A stretch of 20,501 nt of DNA from JASFRI01 sp050115015 (GCA_050115015.1 JASFRI010000024.1:1-20501); one strand, 5' to 3'; positions 7,748-15,955 are shown, numbered from the stretch's first letter. Notes: generated from the letters alone by a model not told the origin. Program-made: numbers and translations.

Positions 7748-9577
7748 GTGCGCCGGGACCCCTGGCTCTGGGCCGCGCTGGTCGCCGGGGGCGTGCTGCG
7801 CACCTATCGGCTGGACGTCGCGTCGCTCTGGCTGGACGAGGCGATCAGTGCGCGGGTCGCGACGCTCTTTCCGGGCCAGGTGCTGGGCGCGGCCGCCGCG
7901 GACGTCCATCCCCCCGGCTACTACCTGCTCCTGCACGCCTGGGTGATGCCCTGGACGGGCTGGGGGGCCGGTCCCCCGACGGAGTGGGCCCTGCGTTCCC
8001 TCTCGGCGGCTTGCGGCGTCCTCGCCCTCCCGCTGGTCTACCGTCTCGCGCTGGGATCGGCGGGGGATCGGACGACGGCGCGCTGGGCGGTCTGCCTGGC
8101 GGCGGTCTCCCCCTTCGCCGTGGCCGCGAGCCGGGAGGCCCGGGCGTGCGCCCTGCTGGGGCTCCTCTGGCTCGCCCAGTGGGCGGTCTGGAACCGCGCC
8201 CGCAGGGCTTCGGGCTGGCGGCCCACCGTCGCGCTGGGTCTCCTGCTGGCGGCCGGGCTCTACGTCCACTATCTCACGGCGCTCTGGTGGCTGGCGCTGG
8301 CGCTCCTGCCGTGGCTGGAGGAGGACCGCCGTGCCCGGCTCCCGCGGGACTGGTGGATCGCCACCGGCATCGGTGCCGCGGCCTTCGTCCCATGGCTGCC
8401 GACCTTCCTGGACCAGGCGGCGGGAGCCCCGAGGAGCTGGATCCCGTTCCGGCACTCGCCGCTGCTGGTGTTGCGGACGCTGGGGGCGTTCCTGCGCGGC
8501 GGAGGGACCCGCAGCGATGAGCTCTTCCTCTGGTCGCTCCCGGTCGCGTACCTCCTGCTACGGGGCGCCCGGCGGAACGGATGGGGGCCGTGCGCCTTGG
8601 CGACGGTTCCCCTGGCCGCCGCCTACGGGCTCTCCTTCCGCCTGAACGTGTTCGCGCCCCGCTACTTCCTCGGTGCCGCCGCCGCGTGCTGCATCGGCGT
8701 CGCGGCCGGGGTACGGCCCTCTCCGCGGGATCGCCGGGCCTTCCCGCGGCGGGCCGCGGCCGTCCTGGTGCTGGCCGCCTGCGTCGTGGGGATCGCCGCG
8801 GGCGCGGCCACCGGCGGCGCCCGCGAGGACTGGCGCGCCCTCGTGCAGGCCCTGGAGTCGGAGGCCGCCCCCGGCGCCGCCGTGGTCTTCCCGTTCGTGG
8901 CGCCGTTCGCGCCCGTGCGCTACTACCTCCGGCGCGACGACCTCGAGCTGCTGCCGGGCCTGGTGGATCCCGGCGGCGGAGGTCCGACCCTCGAGCCCAA
9001 CCTCGCGGACGGGCTGTGGGGCGTCCCGGAGGTCCTCTTCGTCGACTATCTGGCGGACCTCTACGATCCCGGCGGCGAGGTCCTGCGGACGATCCGCGGC
9101 GCGGGCTTCCGCTCCGAGGAGGTGCTCTTCGACGCACCGCGGCTGCGGCTGGTGCGGCTCCGGAAGGCCGGCGGCGAGATCGGCTCAAGCGCGTCGGCGG
9201 TACCGCCACTCCAGGCGGGGATCCCGGTGTCGGTTGCGGAGGCGCCAGATCCGGCCGACGGGGTATCCGACCATCTTCGCGACGTCTCCCGTCACCCGGA
9301 GCACCGGCACCCAGAGCGCCGCCCGCAGCCGCCCTGCCGGCGGGAGCGTTGCGACCGCCCTGGGGAGCCTCCGGTACGGGCGGAAGAACAGCCCTGCCGC
9401 GGCCCCGGCGGCACCGACCGCCCAGGCCCACGGGACGACGGTCCCGGCGGCGGCCACCCCGGGAAGCCCCACGAGGTACGTCCCGTAGCGGATCGCGTGC
9501 CGCAGCGGCCAGAGGCCCGCCTTGCCGTCGCCGCGGGCGTAACGGTAGTACTGGAGGAAGAACGCGGCGACGCTTGA
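7748..9577 (+). CDS. GT39/ArnT-like membrane glycosyltransferase with long antisense-coded tail
   Basis: Multi-spanning GT-C glycosyltransferase of the dolichyl-phosphate-mannose/ArnT superfamily. Such enzymes use polyprenyl-phosphate sugars on the outer face of the inner membrane. The N-terminus has the family's first helix, then SLWLDEA with the acidic pair Asp30-Glu31 expected in the first periplasmic loop, and DVHPPGYYLLLHAW. Further cues are SREARACALLGLLWLAQWAVW, LYVHYLTALWWLALALLPW (both read in context) and APRYFLGAAAACCIG. A soluble C-terminal part follows (REDWRALVQALE, RYYLRRDDLELLPG). GTG 7748 lies 5 nt after the wecB stop. Conserved-looking sequence ends near residue 478, but no stop occurs until 9575-9577, so residues 480-609 are read across the opposite-strand GT2 gene; this Arg/Pro-rich tail is probably not a domain. 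Substrate unknown. Confidence 0.85.
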   Translation: MRRDPWLWAALVAGGVLRTYRLDVASLWLDEAISARVATLFPGQVLGAAAADVHPPGYYLLLHAWVMPWTGWGAGPPTEWALRSLSAACGVLALPLVYRLALGSAGDRTTARWAVCLAAVSPFAVAASREARACALLGLLWLAQWAVWNRARRASGWRPTVALGLLLAAGLYVHYLTALWWLALALLPWLEEDRRARLPRDWWIATGIGAAAFVPWLPTFLDQAAGAPRSWIPFRHSPLLVLRTLGAFLRGGGTRSDELFLWSLPVAYLLLRGARRNGWGPCALATVPLAAAYGLSFRLNVFAPRYFLGAAAACCIGVAAGVRPSPRDRRAFPRRAAAVLVLAACVVGIAAGAATGGAREDWRALVQALESEAAPGAAVVFPFVAPFAPVRYYLRRDDLELLPGLVDPGGGGPTLEPNLADGLWGVPEVLFVDYLADLYDPGGEVLRTIRGAGFRSEEVLFDAPRLRLVRLRKAGGEIGSSASAVPPLQAGIPVSVAEAPDPADGVSDHLRDVSRHPEHRHPERRPQPPCRRERCDRPGEPPVRAEEQPCRGPGGTDRPGPRDDGPGGGHPGKPHEVRPVADRVPQRPEARLAVAAGVTVVLEEERGDA

Positions 9578-10183
9578 CCGGGGCCGGAAATCGGCCACCG
9601 CCTCCGGCGCCAGGGCGAAGGCGCCGACCTGCTCCCGCAGGCGTAGATCGAAGACGATGTCCTCGCAGTAGTCCAGCCACTCCGGGTATTTCCCCGCCCG
9701 TTCCCACGCGTCCCGGGTGAACGCGACGGACCGGCTGCTGGGAAGAAACGTCCGGGGATCGACCTCCTCCAGCTCCGGGATCACCGTCGCGCCCAGGGCC
9801 GCCTCGAACGCGGTCCGCGGCGCGGACCGGTAGAGGCCCGCGACCGCCGGGGCCGGGGCGCTCGCGTCGAGGGGCTCCACGAGCCGCTCAACCCAGCGTC
9901 GCGGCAGTCGCACCCCGGCGTCGGTGCTCGCGATCCGGTCGTGGACGGCCAGGCGGATCGCGAGGTTTCGGCCCTCGCTGATGTTGCAGCCGGGGACCAC
10001 CTCCACCCGCAGGGGCAGCCGGTCCCGGTACTCCCGCAGTATCGACACCGTCCGGTCCCGGGATCCACCGTCCACCACGACGATCTCGTCGGGGGCCCGG
10101 GTCTGGAGGCAGAGCGAATCGAGAAGATCCCGGAGGGCGGCCTCCTCGTCGAGGACCGTGAGGATCAGCGAGACGCGGTTCAC
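9185..10183 (-). CDS. GT2 glycosyltransferase with C-terminal membrane segments (ExoA-like)
   Basis: GT-A-fold family 2 glycosyltransferase, 332 aa. The N-terminal domain shows SLILTVLDEEAALRDLLDSL, the nucleotide-binding VVVDGGSRDRT (about 36-46), NISEGRNLAIR, and STDAG in the place of the DxD motif. A later YCEDIVFDLRLRE carries the acidic residues usual near the catalytic base. The C-terminal third includes FFLQYYRYARGDGKAGL and a hydrophobic stretch (GTYLVGLPGVAAAG and the AAGAAAGLFF region) that likely anchors it in the inner membrane, as in succinoglycan ExoA-type enzymes. GTG 10183 overlaps the upstream gene's TGA by 4 nt (GTGA), indicating coupling. The 3' 393 nt overlap the GT39 reading frame on the other strand. 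Donor and acceptor unknown. Confidence 0.88.
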   Translation of the reverse strand: MNRVSLILTVLDEEAALRDLLDSLCLQTRAPDEIVVVDGGSRDRTVSILREYRDRLPLRVEVVPGCNISEGRNLAIRLAVHDRIASTDAGVRLPRRWVERLVEPLDASAPAPAVAGLYRSAPRTAFEAALGATVIPELEEVDPRTFLPSSRSVAFTRDAWERAGKYPEWLDYCEDIVFDLRLREQVGAFALAPEAVADFRPRSSVAAFFLQYYRYARGDGKAGLWPLRHAIRYGTYLVGLPGVAAAGTVVPWAWAVGAAGAAAGLFFRPYRRLPRAVATLPPAGRLRAALWVPVLRVTGDVAKMVGYPVGRIWRLRNRHRDPRLEWRYRRRA

Positions 10184-11040
10184 GGCGCCCCCGCCGGATC
10201 GCGCCAGCCCTCGAACCAGCCCCGCCAGGTTCCCGCCCACTGGCGTCCGGAGCCGTGCCAGACGGCGCGGGCCAGTTGCTGCACCAGGCCGCCGGTGGCC
10301 GGGAGTAGGGGCAGCCGCGCGTGCCGCCGGAAGAAACGGACCATCCCGTCGGCGAACAGGCGCGCCCGGTCGGCGGTGCGCGGCCCGATGGTGGCGGATT
10401 CGCGGTGGCGGACCACCGCGTCCGCCGCCACCGCAAGCCGCCACCCCCCGCGGCGGAGACGGAATCCGAGGTCGGTATCGTCCCAGAAGAAGAAGAAACC
10501 CTCGTCCAGCAGACCCACCGCCCGGAGGGCCTCCGACCGGATCAGCACGGAGGCTCCCGTGAGATAATCGAGCCGGCGGCCGGGACCGCGGACGTGCCGG
10601 GCCCACCCCGTCCACCGGCCGACGCGGCCCCCGCCCCAGGCCTGGATCCGCCCGGAGACTCCCGGATGGCGCAGGACGGAGCCGACGGCGCCGATGGCGG
10701 GGTCCTCGCGGGCCCGGCGCAGCAACGCACCGAGACAGCCGGGCTCCACCGCCGTATCGTTGTTCAGGAGCCAGACGAACCCGGCGTCCTCCTCGAGGGC
10801 CCGGAGGACCGCCCGGTTGCACCCGGCCGCGTGGCCGAGGTTCCGAGGGTTCTCCAGGAGGTTCGGCGCCAGGCCCGATTCGCGGAGGTGCCGCACCGAA
10901 CCGTCGGTGGAGCCGTTGTCCACCACCCAGATCTTGCCGGGGGCGGGGTCCAGGGCGGCCAGGGAGCGCAGGCAGTCGAGGGTGAGTTCCCAGCGGTTCC
11001 AGTTGAGGATGACGACGTGGACATTCAGGGAACCCTCCAT
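10180..11040 (-). CDS. GT2 glycosyltransferase, rhamnosyltransferase-like
   Basis: Family 2 glycosyltransferase, 286 aa. It begins with VHVVILNWNRWELTLDCLRS and has the nucleotide-sugar motif VVDNGSTDGSV (about 39-49), then NPRNLGHAAGCNRAV, the DxD-type WLLNNDTAV, and the acceptor-side block DEGFFFFWDDTDLGFRLRR with the WDDTD acidic motif. This arrangement is typical of WbbL/rhamnosyltransferase-like enzymes, but the sugar cannot be read from sequence. ATG 11040 is chosen because GGAGG sits 9 nt upstream. It is the first gene of a two-gene minus-strand unit and lies head to head with the plus-strand GT2, with 115 bp between the two chosen starts. Confidence 0.88.
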   Translation of the reverse strand: MEGSLNVHVVILNWNRWELTLDCLRSLAALDPAPGKIWVVDNGSTDGSVRHLRESGLAPNLLENPRNLGHAAGCNRAVLRALEEDAGFVWLLNNDTAVEPGCLGALLRRAREDPAIGAVGSVLRHPGVSGRIQAWGGGRVGRWTGWARHVRGPGRRLDYLTGASVLIRSEALRAVGLLDEGFFFFWDDTDLGFRLRRGGWRLAVAADAVVRHRESATIGPRTADRARLFADGMVRFFRRHARLPLLPATGGLVQQLARAVWHGSGRQWAGTWRGWFEGWRDPAGAP

Positions 11041-11049
11041 CCCGCGGGG

Positions 11050-11054
11050 CCTCC
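11050..11054 (-). promoter_or_regulatory. Shine-Dalgarno for the minus-strand GT2 pair
   Basis: Read on the minus strand, GGAGG (11054-11050) is 9 nt before ATG 11040, which supports that start over internal alternatives. Confidence 0.55.
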
Positions 11055-11063
11055 GGGCGCGCC

Positions 11064-11092
11064 TTCACCGGCGCGGCGCGAACATGGTACAA
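11064..11092 (+). promoter_or_regulatory. predicted promoter for the second plus-strand polysaccharide segment
   Basis: TTCACC (11064-11069), a 17-nt spacer and TACAAG (11087-11092) with an extended -10 TG at 11085-11086 form a plausible sigma-70-type promoter between the divergent GT2 genes. Transcription would start near 11099. That lies downstream of the ATG at 11084, so the GT2 would have to begin at GTG 11156. Each hexamer matches four of six consensus positions; not proven. Confidence 0.4.
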
Positions 11093-11155
11093 GATGAGGG
11101 CCCGGGGGGCGGCATCGGCAGAGGGACCGCCGCCCGGCGCGGGAGCACCCAGGCC

Positions 11156-11974
11156 GTGACCCACGGGCCCGTCGATCTCAGCATCGTGATCGTGGCGTAC
11201 AACTCCACACCGTGGCTGCCCGACTGTCTGGAGTCCCTCCGGAAGGCGGAGGCCCCGGCCCGACGGGAGCTGTTCGTGGTGGACAACGCCTCCACCGACG
11301 GCAGCGCCGACCTCGTGCGCGAGCGGTTCCCGGAGGCCCGGCTGCTGCGCAACGCCCGCAACCTCGGCTACGCGCGCGCCGTCAACCGGGCCTGGCGGGA
11401 GGCCGCCGGACGGCACCTGCTGGTTCTCAACCCCGATGTCGTGGTCCGGCCCGACGCCCTGGCCCGCCTCCACGGCCACCTGGAGCGCAACCCGCGGACC
11501 GGCCTGGTCGCGCCGCGACTGTGGAACACCGACGGGAGCGTGCAGGCGTCCTCCCGCACCCACTACACGATGGCCACCTACGCCCTGCGGCGCACCCCCC
11601 TGGCACGGATCTTCCCGGACCATCCGATCGTGCGGCGCCACCTGATGGCGGACTGGGACCGCGACGAAGTGCGTGCCGTGGACTGGGTGCTGGGCGCCGC
11701 GATGATGATGCGGCGCGAGGCGATCGGTGCTACGGTGATGGACGAGCGCTACTTCATCTACTTCGAGGACGTCGACCTCTGCGTTCGTCTCCAGCAGGAG
11801 GGGTGGCAGGTCGTCTACGACCCATCGGCGGAGATGGTCCATCACCACCGGCGGGCCTCGGCCGGCGGCTTCCTGAACCGCCGGAAGTACGAGCACTTCA
11901 AGTCGTGGATCAAGTTCAACCTGAAACACGCCGGGACGGCCCGGGGCGGTGAGCGGGAGAGCGTGAGGCCATGA
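11156..11974 (+). CDS. GT2 glycosyltransferase
   Basis: Family 2 GT-A glycosyltransferase, 272 aa from the chosen start. Seen: VDLSIVIVAYNSTPWLPDCL, VVDNASTDGSADLV, NARNLGYARAVNRAWREA, the metal-binding region VLNPDVVV, VDWVLGAAMMMRREA and DERYFIYFEDVDLCVRLQQ, the last with the acidic EDVD motif. It resembles the minus-strand GT2 at 10180 and probably shares ancestry. GTG 11156 is preferred: GGAG lies about 10 nt upstream, family homology begins five residues in, and a predicted promoter overlaps the earlier ATG 11084, which has no Shine-Dalgarno and would add a 24-residue Gly/Arg-rich leader. The stop overlaps the next ATG as ATGA, so the gene heads a coupled group with the two priming transferases. 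Sugar specificity unknown. Confidence 0.9.
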   Translation: MTHGPVDLSIVIVAYNSTPWLPDCLESLRKAEAPARRELFVVDNASTDGSADLVRERFPEARLLRNARNLGYARAVNRAWREAAGRHLLVLNPDVVVRPDALARLHGHLERNPRTGLVAPRLWNTDGSVQASSRTHYTMATYALRRTPLARIFPDHPIVRRHLMADWDRDEVRAVDWVLGAAMMMRREAIGATVMDERYFIYFEDVDLCVRLQQEGWQVVYDPSAEMVHHHRRASAGGFLNRRKYEHFKSWIKFNLKHAGTARGGERESVRP

Positions 11975-13410
11975 TCAAGGAGCAAACCCGGCTCCTCGCC
12001 ACGGCGACGGTGCTGTTCGACGTGCTGGCGCTCATCCTCTCCTTCGAGGCCGCCTACGTGATCCGGGACCGGGTGCTCACCGCCGTGGCCCCGGACCGCT
12101 TCCCGGCGGGGCTGTTCCAGCCGGAACGCTACCTCTGGATGTTCGCCGTCATCCTCCCGGCGTGGGTGACCCTCTTCTTCGCCTTCCGGCTCTACTCCTC
12201 CGCACGGCTGATGACCTTCCGCCGGCTGCTGGCCGACCTGGTGCAGGCCAACGCCATCGGCCTGGGCATCGTCCTGGCCGCCGCCTACCTGCTGAAGGAG
12301 CAGGACATCAGCCGGTCCTTCCTCGTGCTCTTCGGCATCGTGAACCTCGTGTTCATCGCCGGCAGCCGGCTCTTCCTGCGGGCCATGCTCCGGCGGTACC
12401 GGAGCGGCGGCCTCGTCCGGCGTCACGTGGTGATCGTGGGCACCGGCCCGGAGGCGCAGGAGTACGCCGACCTGGTCGAGCAGAACCGGGCCTGGGGGCT
12501 GTCGCTGATCGGCCTGATCCGTGAGCGTGCCGACGACACGGCGGGTCCCGGCCGGATCGGGGGGCGTCCCGTGCTCGGCCACGTTCGCGACCTGGAGCGC
12601 ATCTTCTCCGAGCATGTGGTGGACGAGGTGATCTTCGTGGTCCCGGGGCGGATGCTGGGCGAGTTCGAGGAGTCGTTCCTCCTGTGCGAGGACCTCGGCA
12701 TCAACGCCCGGATCGCCGTCGGCATGTTCCCCCATCTGATCGCCAAGGCCCAGCTGGAGGAGTTCCAGGGCCGGCCGCTGCTGACCTTCACCACCACCTC
12801 GACGAACACCTTCGCCCTCGCGTTGAAGCGGCTCTTCGACCTCACCGTTGGCCTACTCCTCTTCGCCGTGCTCCTGATCCCCGGCCTTCTCATCGCCCTG
12901 GCGATCAAGCTCGACAGCCGGGGGCCCGTCCTGTTCGCCCAGGTGCGCAGCGGCCTGCACGGCCGGCGATTCCGCATGTACAAGTTCCGGTCGATGGTCC
13001 AGGACGCCGAGGCTCGCCGGGCGGAGCTGGAGGCGAGGAACGAGATGGACGGACCGGTGTTCAAGATGCGGCGCGATCCCCGCGTGACCCGGGTCGGACG
13101 CCTCCTCCGCCGCACGAGCCTGGACGAGCTGCCGCAGATCCTCAACATCATCCTGGGGGACATGTCCCTGGTCGGTCCGCGTCCGCCCATCCCGGCGGAG
13201 GTCAACCGGTACCGCCGGTGGCAGCGGCGCCGGCTCAGCATGAAGCCCGGCGTCACGTGCCTGTGGCAGGTCAGCGGACGGAACCAGGTCGACTTCGAGG
13301 AGTGGATGCGCCTCGATTTGCGCTACATCGACTCCTGGTCCCTCTGGCTGGACCTCAAGATCCTGATGCGGACGATCCCTGCGGTCCTCACCGGCCGCGG
13401 CGCGAGCTGA
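11971..13410 (+). CDS. polyprenyl glycosylphosphotransferase, first copy (initiating sugar transferase)
   Basis: Membrane enzyme that starts polysaccharide assembly by moving a sugar-1-phosphate from a nucleotide sugar to undecaprenyl phosphate. Length 479 aa, the usual long (WbaP/WcaJ-type) architecture. Four hydrophobic segments lie near residues 11-31, 55-73, 93-107 and 116-134. A Rossmann-like domain follows (VVIVGTGPEAQEYA, 153-166). A membrane-entering helix is at about 288-312, then the catalytic bacterial sugar transferase domain: SRGPVLFAQVRSG, MYKFRSM (336-342), TRVGRLLRRTSLDELPQ with the Asp-Glu dyad at 385-386, GDMSLVGPRPP and PGVTCLWQVSGR. ATG 11971 overlaps the preceding stop by 4 nt with GAGG just upstream. 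A second priming enzyme lies at 14561. Sugar not determined. Confidence 0.95.
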   Translation: MIKEQTRLLATATVLFDVLALILSFEAAYVIRDRVLTAVAPDRFPAGLFQPERYLWMFAVILPAWVTLFFAFRLYSSARLMTFRRLLADLVQANAIGLGIVLAAAYLLKEQDISRSFLVLFGIVNLVFIAGSRLFLRAMLRRYRSGGLVRRHVVIVGTGPEAQEYADLVEQNRAWGLSLIGLIRERADDTAGPGRIGGRPVLGHVRDLERIFSEHVVDEVIFVVPGRMLGEFEESFLLCEDLGINARIAVGMFPHLIAKAQLEEFQGRPLLTFTTTSTNTFALALKRLFDLTVGLLLFAVLLIPGLLIALAIKLDSRGPVLFAQVRSGLHGRRFRMYKFRSMVQDAEARRAELEARNEMDGPVFKMRRDPRVTRVGRLLRRTSLDELPQILNIILGDMSLVGPRPPIPAEVNRYRRWQRRRLSMKPGVTCLWQVSGRNQVDFEEWMRLDLRYIDSWSLWLDLKILMRTIPAVLTGRGAS

Positions 13411-13412
13411 GC

Positions 13413-14564
13413 ATGTCCTCGAGACCGCGGCGGGTGGCGCTGGCGCACGACTGGCTCACCGGGATGCGGGGGGGCGAGCGGGTGCTCGAGGTGCTGGCCG
13501 GGCTGTTCCCCGAGGCCGAGCTCTACACCCTGTTCCACATCCCTGGTTCCGCCTCGGCACCGATCGAGCGGATGCGGATCCACACGTCGTTCCTGCAGCG
13601 GCTGCCGTCCCTGCGAAGGGTGTACCGGTACGCGCTGCCCCTGTTTCCCCGCGCCGTCGAGAGCTTCGACCTGTCCGGTGCGGAGCTGGTGGTCTCCTCG
13701 AGCCACTGCGTGGCGAAGGGAATCCGCAAGCCCCCCGGAGCGCTGCACGTCTGCTACTGTCATACTCCCATGCGCTACGCCTGGGATCGCTTCGACGACT
13801 ACTTCGGGGCCGGCCGGGGGAACCGGATCCCGCTACCCCTGGTCCGCCGGGCCGTCGGCCGGCTCCGGGACTGGGATCGGGAGAGCGCCCGCGGGGTCGA
13901 CCGGTTCCTGGCGAACTCCCATCACGTGGCGGACCGCATCCTGCGCTGCTACGGCCGTCCGGCGGAAGTGATCCCCCCTCCCGTGGACACGTCCCGGTTC
14001 CGGCCCTCGCCCGCCGGCGCGCCGGGGGGGCACTACCTCGTGGTCTCGGCGCTGGTGCCCTACAAGCGGGTGGATGTCGCCGTCGAGGCCTTTCGCGGGA
14101 CGGGACGACGGCTCCGGGTGGTGGGCGATGGCCCCTGCCTGGAGACCCTCCGTCGCGGCGCCGGGGCGGAGGTGGAGTTCCTGGGCCACGTGGATGACGC
14201 GAGGCTGCTCCGGGAGTACCGTGTCTGCCGGGCCGTCCTGATGCCCGGGGTCGAGGATGCGGGGATCGTCCCTCTGGAGGCGATGGCCTGCGGCCGCCCC
14301 GTCATCGCCCGGAACGAAGGCGGGGTCCCCGAGGTCATCGTCCCGCCGGGCGGTGGCCAGCCGGCCACCGGTCTCCTCTACGACGGGGCGGAGGCAGCGG
14401 ACCTGCGCCGGGCCCTGGAGCGGTTCGAGGCAGAGGCCGCCCCGTTCGATCCGGGGCCGATCCGCCGCCATGCGGAGAGCTATGATATCGAGGTCTTCCG
14501 GGACCGGCTTCGCGCGGCCCTGGGCCTCGACGAGGAGATGCGCTCGCGGAGGGCCAGTCGATGA
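13413..14564 (+). CDS. GT4 glycosyltransferase (WbaZ-like)
   Basis: GT-B-fold retaining glycosyltransferase, 383 aa, placed between the two priming transferases. The N-terminal acceptor domain shows ALAHDWLTGMRGGERVLEVL (9-28), VVSSSHCVAKGIRKP and CYCHTPMRYAWD (114-125). The donor domain shows FLANSHHVADRI, VIPPPVDTSRFRP, LVVSALVPYKRVDVAVEAF and RVVGDGP. The catalytic EDAGIVPLEAMACGRPVIA follows, in which Glu281 and Glu289 form the EX7E motif. The early HDWLTGMRGGE and CHTPMRYAWD blocks are typical of WbaZ-type mannosyltransferases in polysaccharide loci, but the sugar is uncertain. The ATG is 2 nt after the previous stop, and the gene's own stop overlaps the next start as ATGA. Confidence 0.93.
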   Translation: MSSRPRRVALAHDWLTGMRGGERVLEVLAGLFPEAELYTLFHIPGSASAPIERMRIHTSFLQRLPSLRRVYRYALPLFPRAVESFDLSGAELVVSSSHCVAKGIRKPPGALHVCYCHTPMRYAWDRFDDYFGAGRGNRIPLPLVRRAVGRLRDWDRESARGVDRFLANSHHVADRILRCYGRPAEVIPPPVDTSRFRPSPAGAPGGHYLVVSALVPYKRVDVAVEAFRGTGRRLRVVGDGPCLETLRRGAGAEVEFLGHVDDARLLREYRVCRAVLMPGVEDAGIVPLEAMACGRPVIARNEGGVPEVIVPPGGGQPATGLLYDGAEAADLRRALERFEAEAAPFDPGPIRRHAESYDIEVFRDRLRAALGLDEEMRSRRASR

Positions 14565-15955
14565 TCCGTAGCCGGGACAAGCTGCGCGCCCTCGAGCGGG
14601 CCACCGACCTCGCCGTGGTCGCCGGCAGCTTCCTGCTCGCCTGGGTCGTTCGCTTCGAGACCGGCTGGATCCCCCTCTTCGATCCCCGTCCAGAGTTCCA
14701 GCCCTACGTCATCCTCCTGGGGATCATGCTCCTGGTCTGGGCGGCGCTCCTGCAGGTCGGGAGCGCCGGCCGCAGCCGGGCGCGCACCTTCGGCGAGGAG
14801 ATCGCGGCCCTGCTCCAGGTGCACACCTTCGGCACCCTGCTCACCTTCGCGCTCATCTTCTTCCTGCGGATCTACTCGTACTCGCGGATCATGATGGTGC
14901 TGTTCTGGTGTCTGTCCACCGTGGCGCTGGTGGCGGAGAGGGCCCTGGGACGCTGGCTGCTGCTCTCGCTGGGAGAAAAGGGGGTCGGGCTCCGGAACGT
15001 GCTGGTCCTCGGGATCGGCGAGCCGGCCCGGCAGGTCCTCAAGCGGCTGCAGTGGAGCCCGGAGCTGGGCTACCGGCTCGTCGGGCTGCTCGCTCCGGAC
15101 CGGGAGCGGGTCGGGACCCGGGTCCGCCGCATCCCGGTCCTGGGGACGTACGAGGACGTGGAGTCCATCGCCGAGCGGGAGCAGGTCGACCTGGTCATCG
15201 TGGCCCTCTCCACCGCGGAGCAGAGGCACCTCGGCGAGATCCTGGAGTACCTCGGCGACGCGATGGTGGACGTGTGGGTCGTGCCGGACTTCGCGCACCA
15301 CGTACGGCTGCGGGGCGGCGTGGCCGAGCTCGAGGGCCTCCCGCTGATCTCCCTGCAGGCCTCGCCCATGGGGGGCTGGAACGCGGTCTGCAAGCGGCTC
15401 GCCGACCTGATCCTCGCGGGGATCAGCTTCGTGGTGCTCTCCCCGCTGATGGCGTTGCTGAGCCTCGCCGTCCGCCTCAGCTCCCCCGGCCCGGTCCTCT
15501 ACCGCCAGGAGCGCATGGGGCTGGATGGCCGGCGGTTCCAGATCCTCAAGTTCCGGACGATGCAGCAGGACGCGGAATCCACCGGAGCACGCTTCGCCAC
15601 CGACGGGGACCCGCGGGTGACGCGGATCGGCCGCATTCTCCGGAAGACCAGCCTGGACGAGCTGCCCCAGCTCGTGAACGTCCTTCGCGGCGAGATGAGC
15701 CTCGTGGGCCCCCGTCCGGAGCGGCCGGTGTTCATCGAGGACTTCCGCCGGAGCTTCCCACGCTACATGCTCCGCCACCGGGTGAAGTCGGGGATGACCG
15801 GGTTCGCGCAGGTGCACGGCCTGCGGGGGAACACGTCCCTCGCCAAGCGGCTCGACTACGACCTGTTCTACATCGAGAACTGGTCCCTGTGGCTGGACCT
15901 CAAGATCCTCTGGATGACGATCCCGGCGGTGTTCCGCGGTCGTGGAGCGGTGTGA
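14561..15955 (+). CDS. polyprenyl glycosylphosphotransferase, second copy (WcaJ-like)
   Basis: Second initiating sugar-phosphate transferase, 464 aa, resembling undecaprenyl-phosphate glucose phosphotransferases. Hydrophobic segments lie near residues 16-30, 48-66, 87-102 and 110-125. A nucleotide-binding-like fold begins at NVLVLGIGEPARQVLKRLQ (146-164). ELEGLPLISLQASPMGGWN (256-274) is typical of the WcaJ group. The helix at 281-304 precedes the catalytic domain: SSPGPVLYRQERMG, ILKFRTM (328-334), RIGRILRKTSLDELPQ with Asp-Glu at 366-367, GEMSLVGPRPERP and SGMTGFAQVHGLRG. It is the last plus-strand gene of the locus and meets the opposing operon 18 bp later. The two copies share their last domain and end alike (SLWLDLKIL, TIPAV, GRGA) but differ in the N-terminal half, so they may prime with different sugars or serve two polymers. 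Confidence 0.95.
   Translation: MIRSRDKLRALERATDLAVVAGSFLLAWVVRFETGWIPLFDPRPEFQPYVILLGIMLLVWAALLQVGSAGRSRARTFGEEIAALLQVHTFGTLLTFALIFFLRIYSYSRIMMVLFWCLSTVALVAERALGRWLLLSLGEKGVGLRNVLVLGIGEPARQVLKRLQWSPELGYRLVGLLAPDRERVGTRVRRIPVLGTYEDVESIAEREQVDLVIVALSTAEQRHLGEILEYLGDAMVDVWVVPDFAHHVRLRGGVAELEGLPLISLQASPMGGWNAVCKRLADLILAGISFVVLSPLMALLSLAVRLSSPGPVLYRQERMGLDGRRFQILKFRTMQQDAESTGARFATDGDPRVTRIGRILRKTSLDELPQLVNVLRGEMSLVGPRPERPVFIEDFRRSFPRYMLRHRVKSGMTGFAQVHGLRGNTSLAKRLDYDLFYIENWSLWLDLKILWMTIPAVFRGRGAV

Noticed and set aside
11082..11090. Minus-strand -10-like TACCAT as promoter for the GT2 pair.
   Set aside because: No acceptable -35 hexamer lies 16-18 nt upstream on that strand.
11084..11155. ATG 11084 as the start of the plus-strand GT2.
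   Set aside because: No Shine-Dalgarno, a low-complexity Gly/Arg leader with no family similarity, and overlap with a predicted promoter. GTG 11156 fits better, although the ATG cannot be excluded.
9185..11929. A single 914-codon minus-strand open frame covering the GT2 region.
   Set aside because: Only the part from GTG 10183 downwards encodes a recognisable protein. The upstream part is antisense shadow of the plus-strand GT2 and a wrong frame of the other minus-strand GT2; it is open because of the high GC content.
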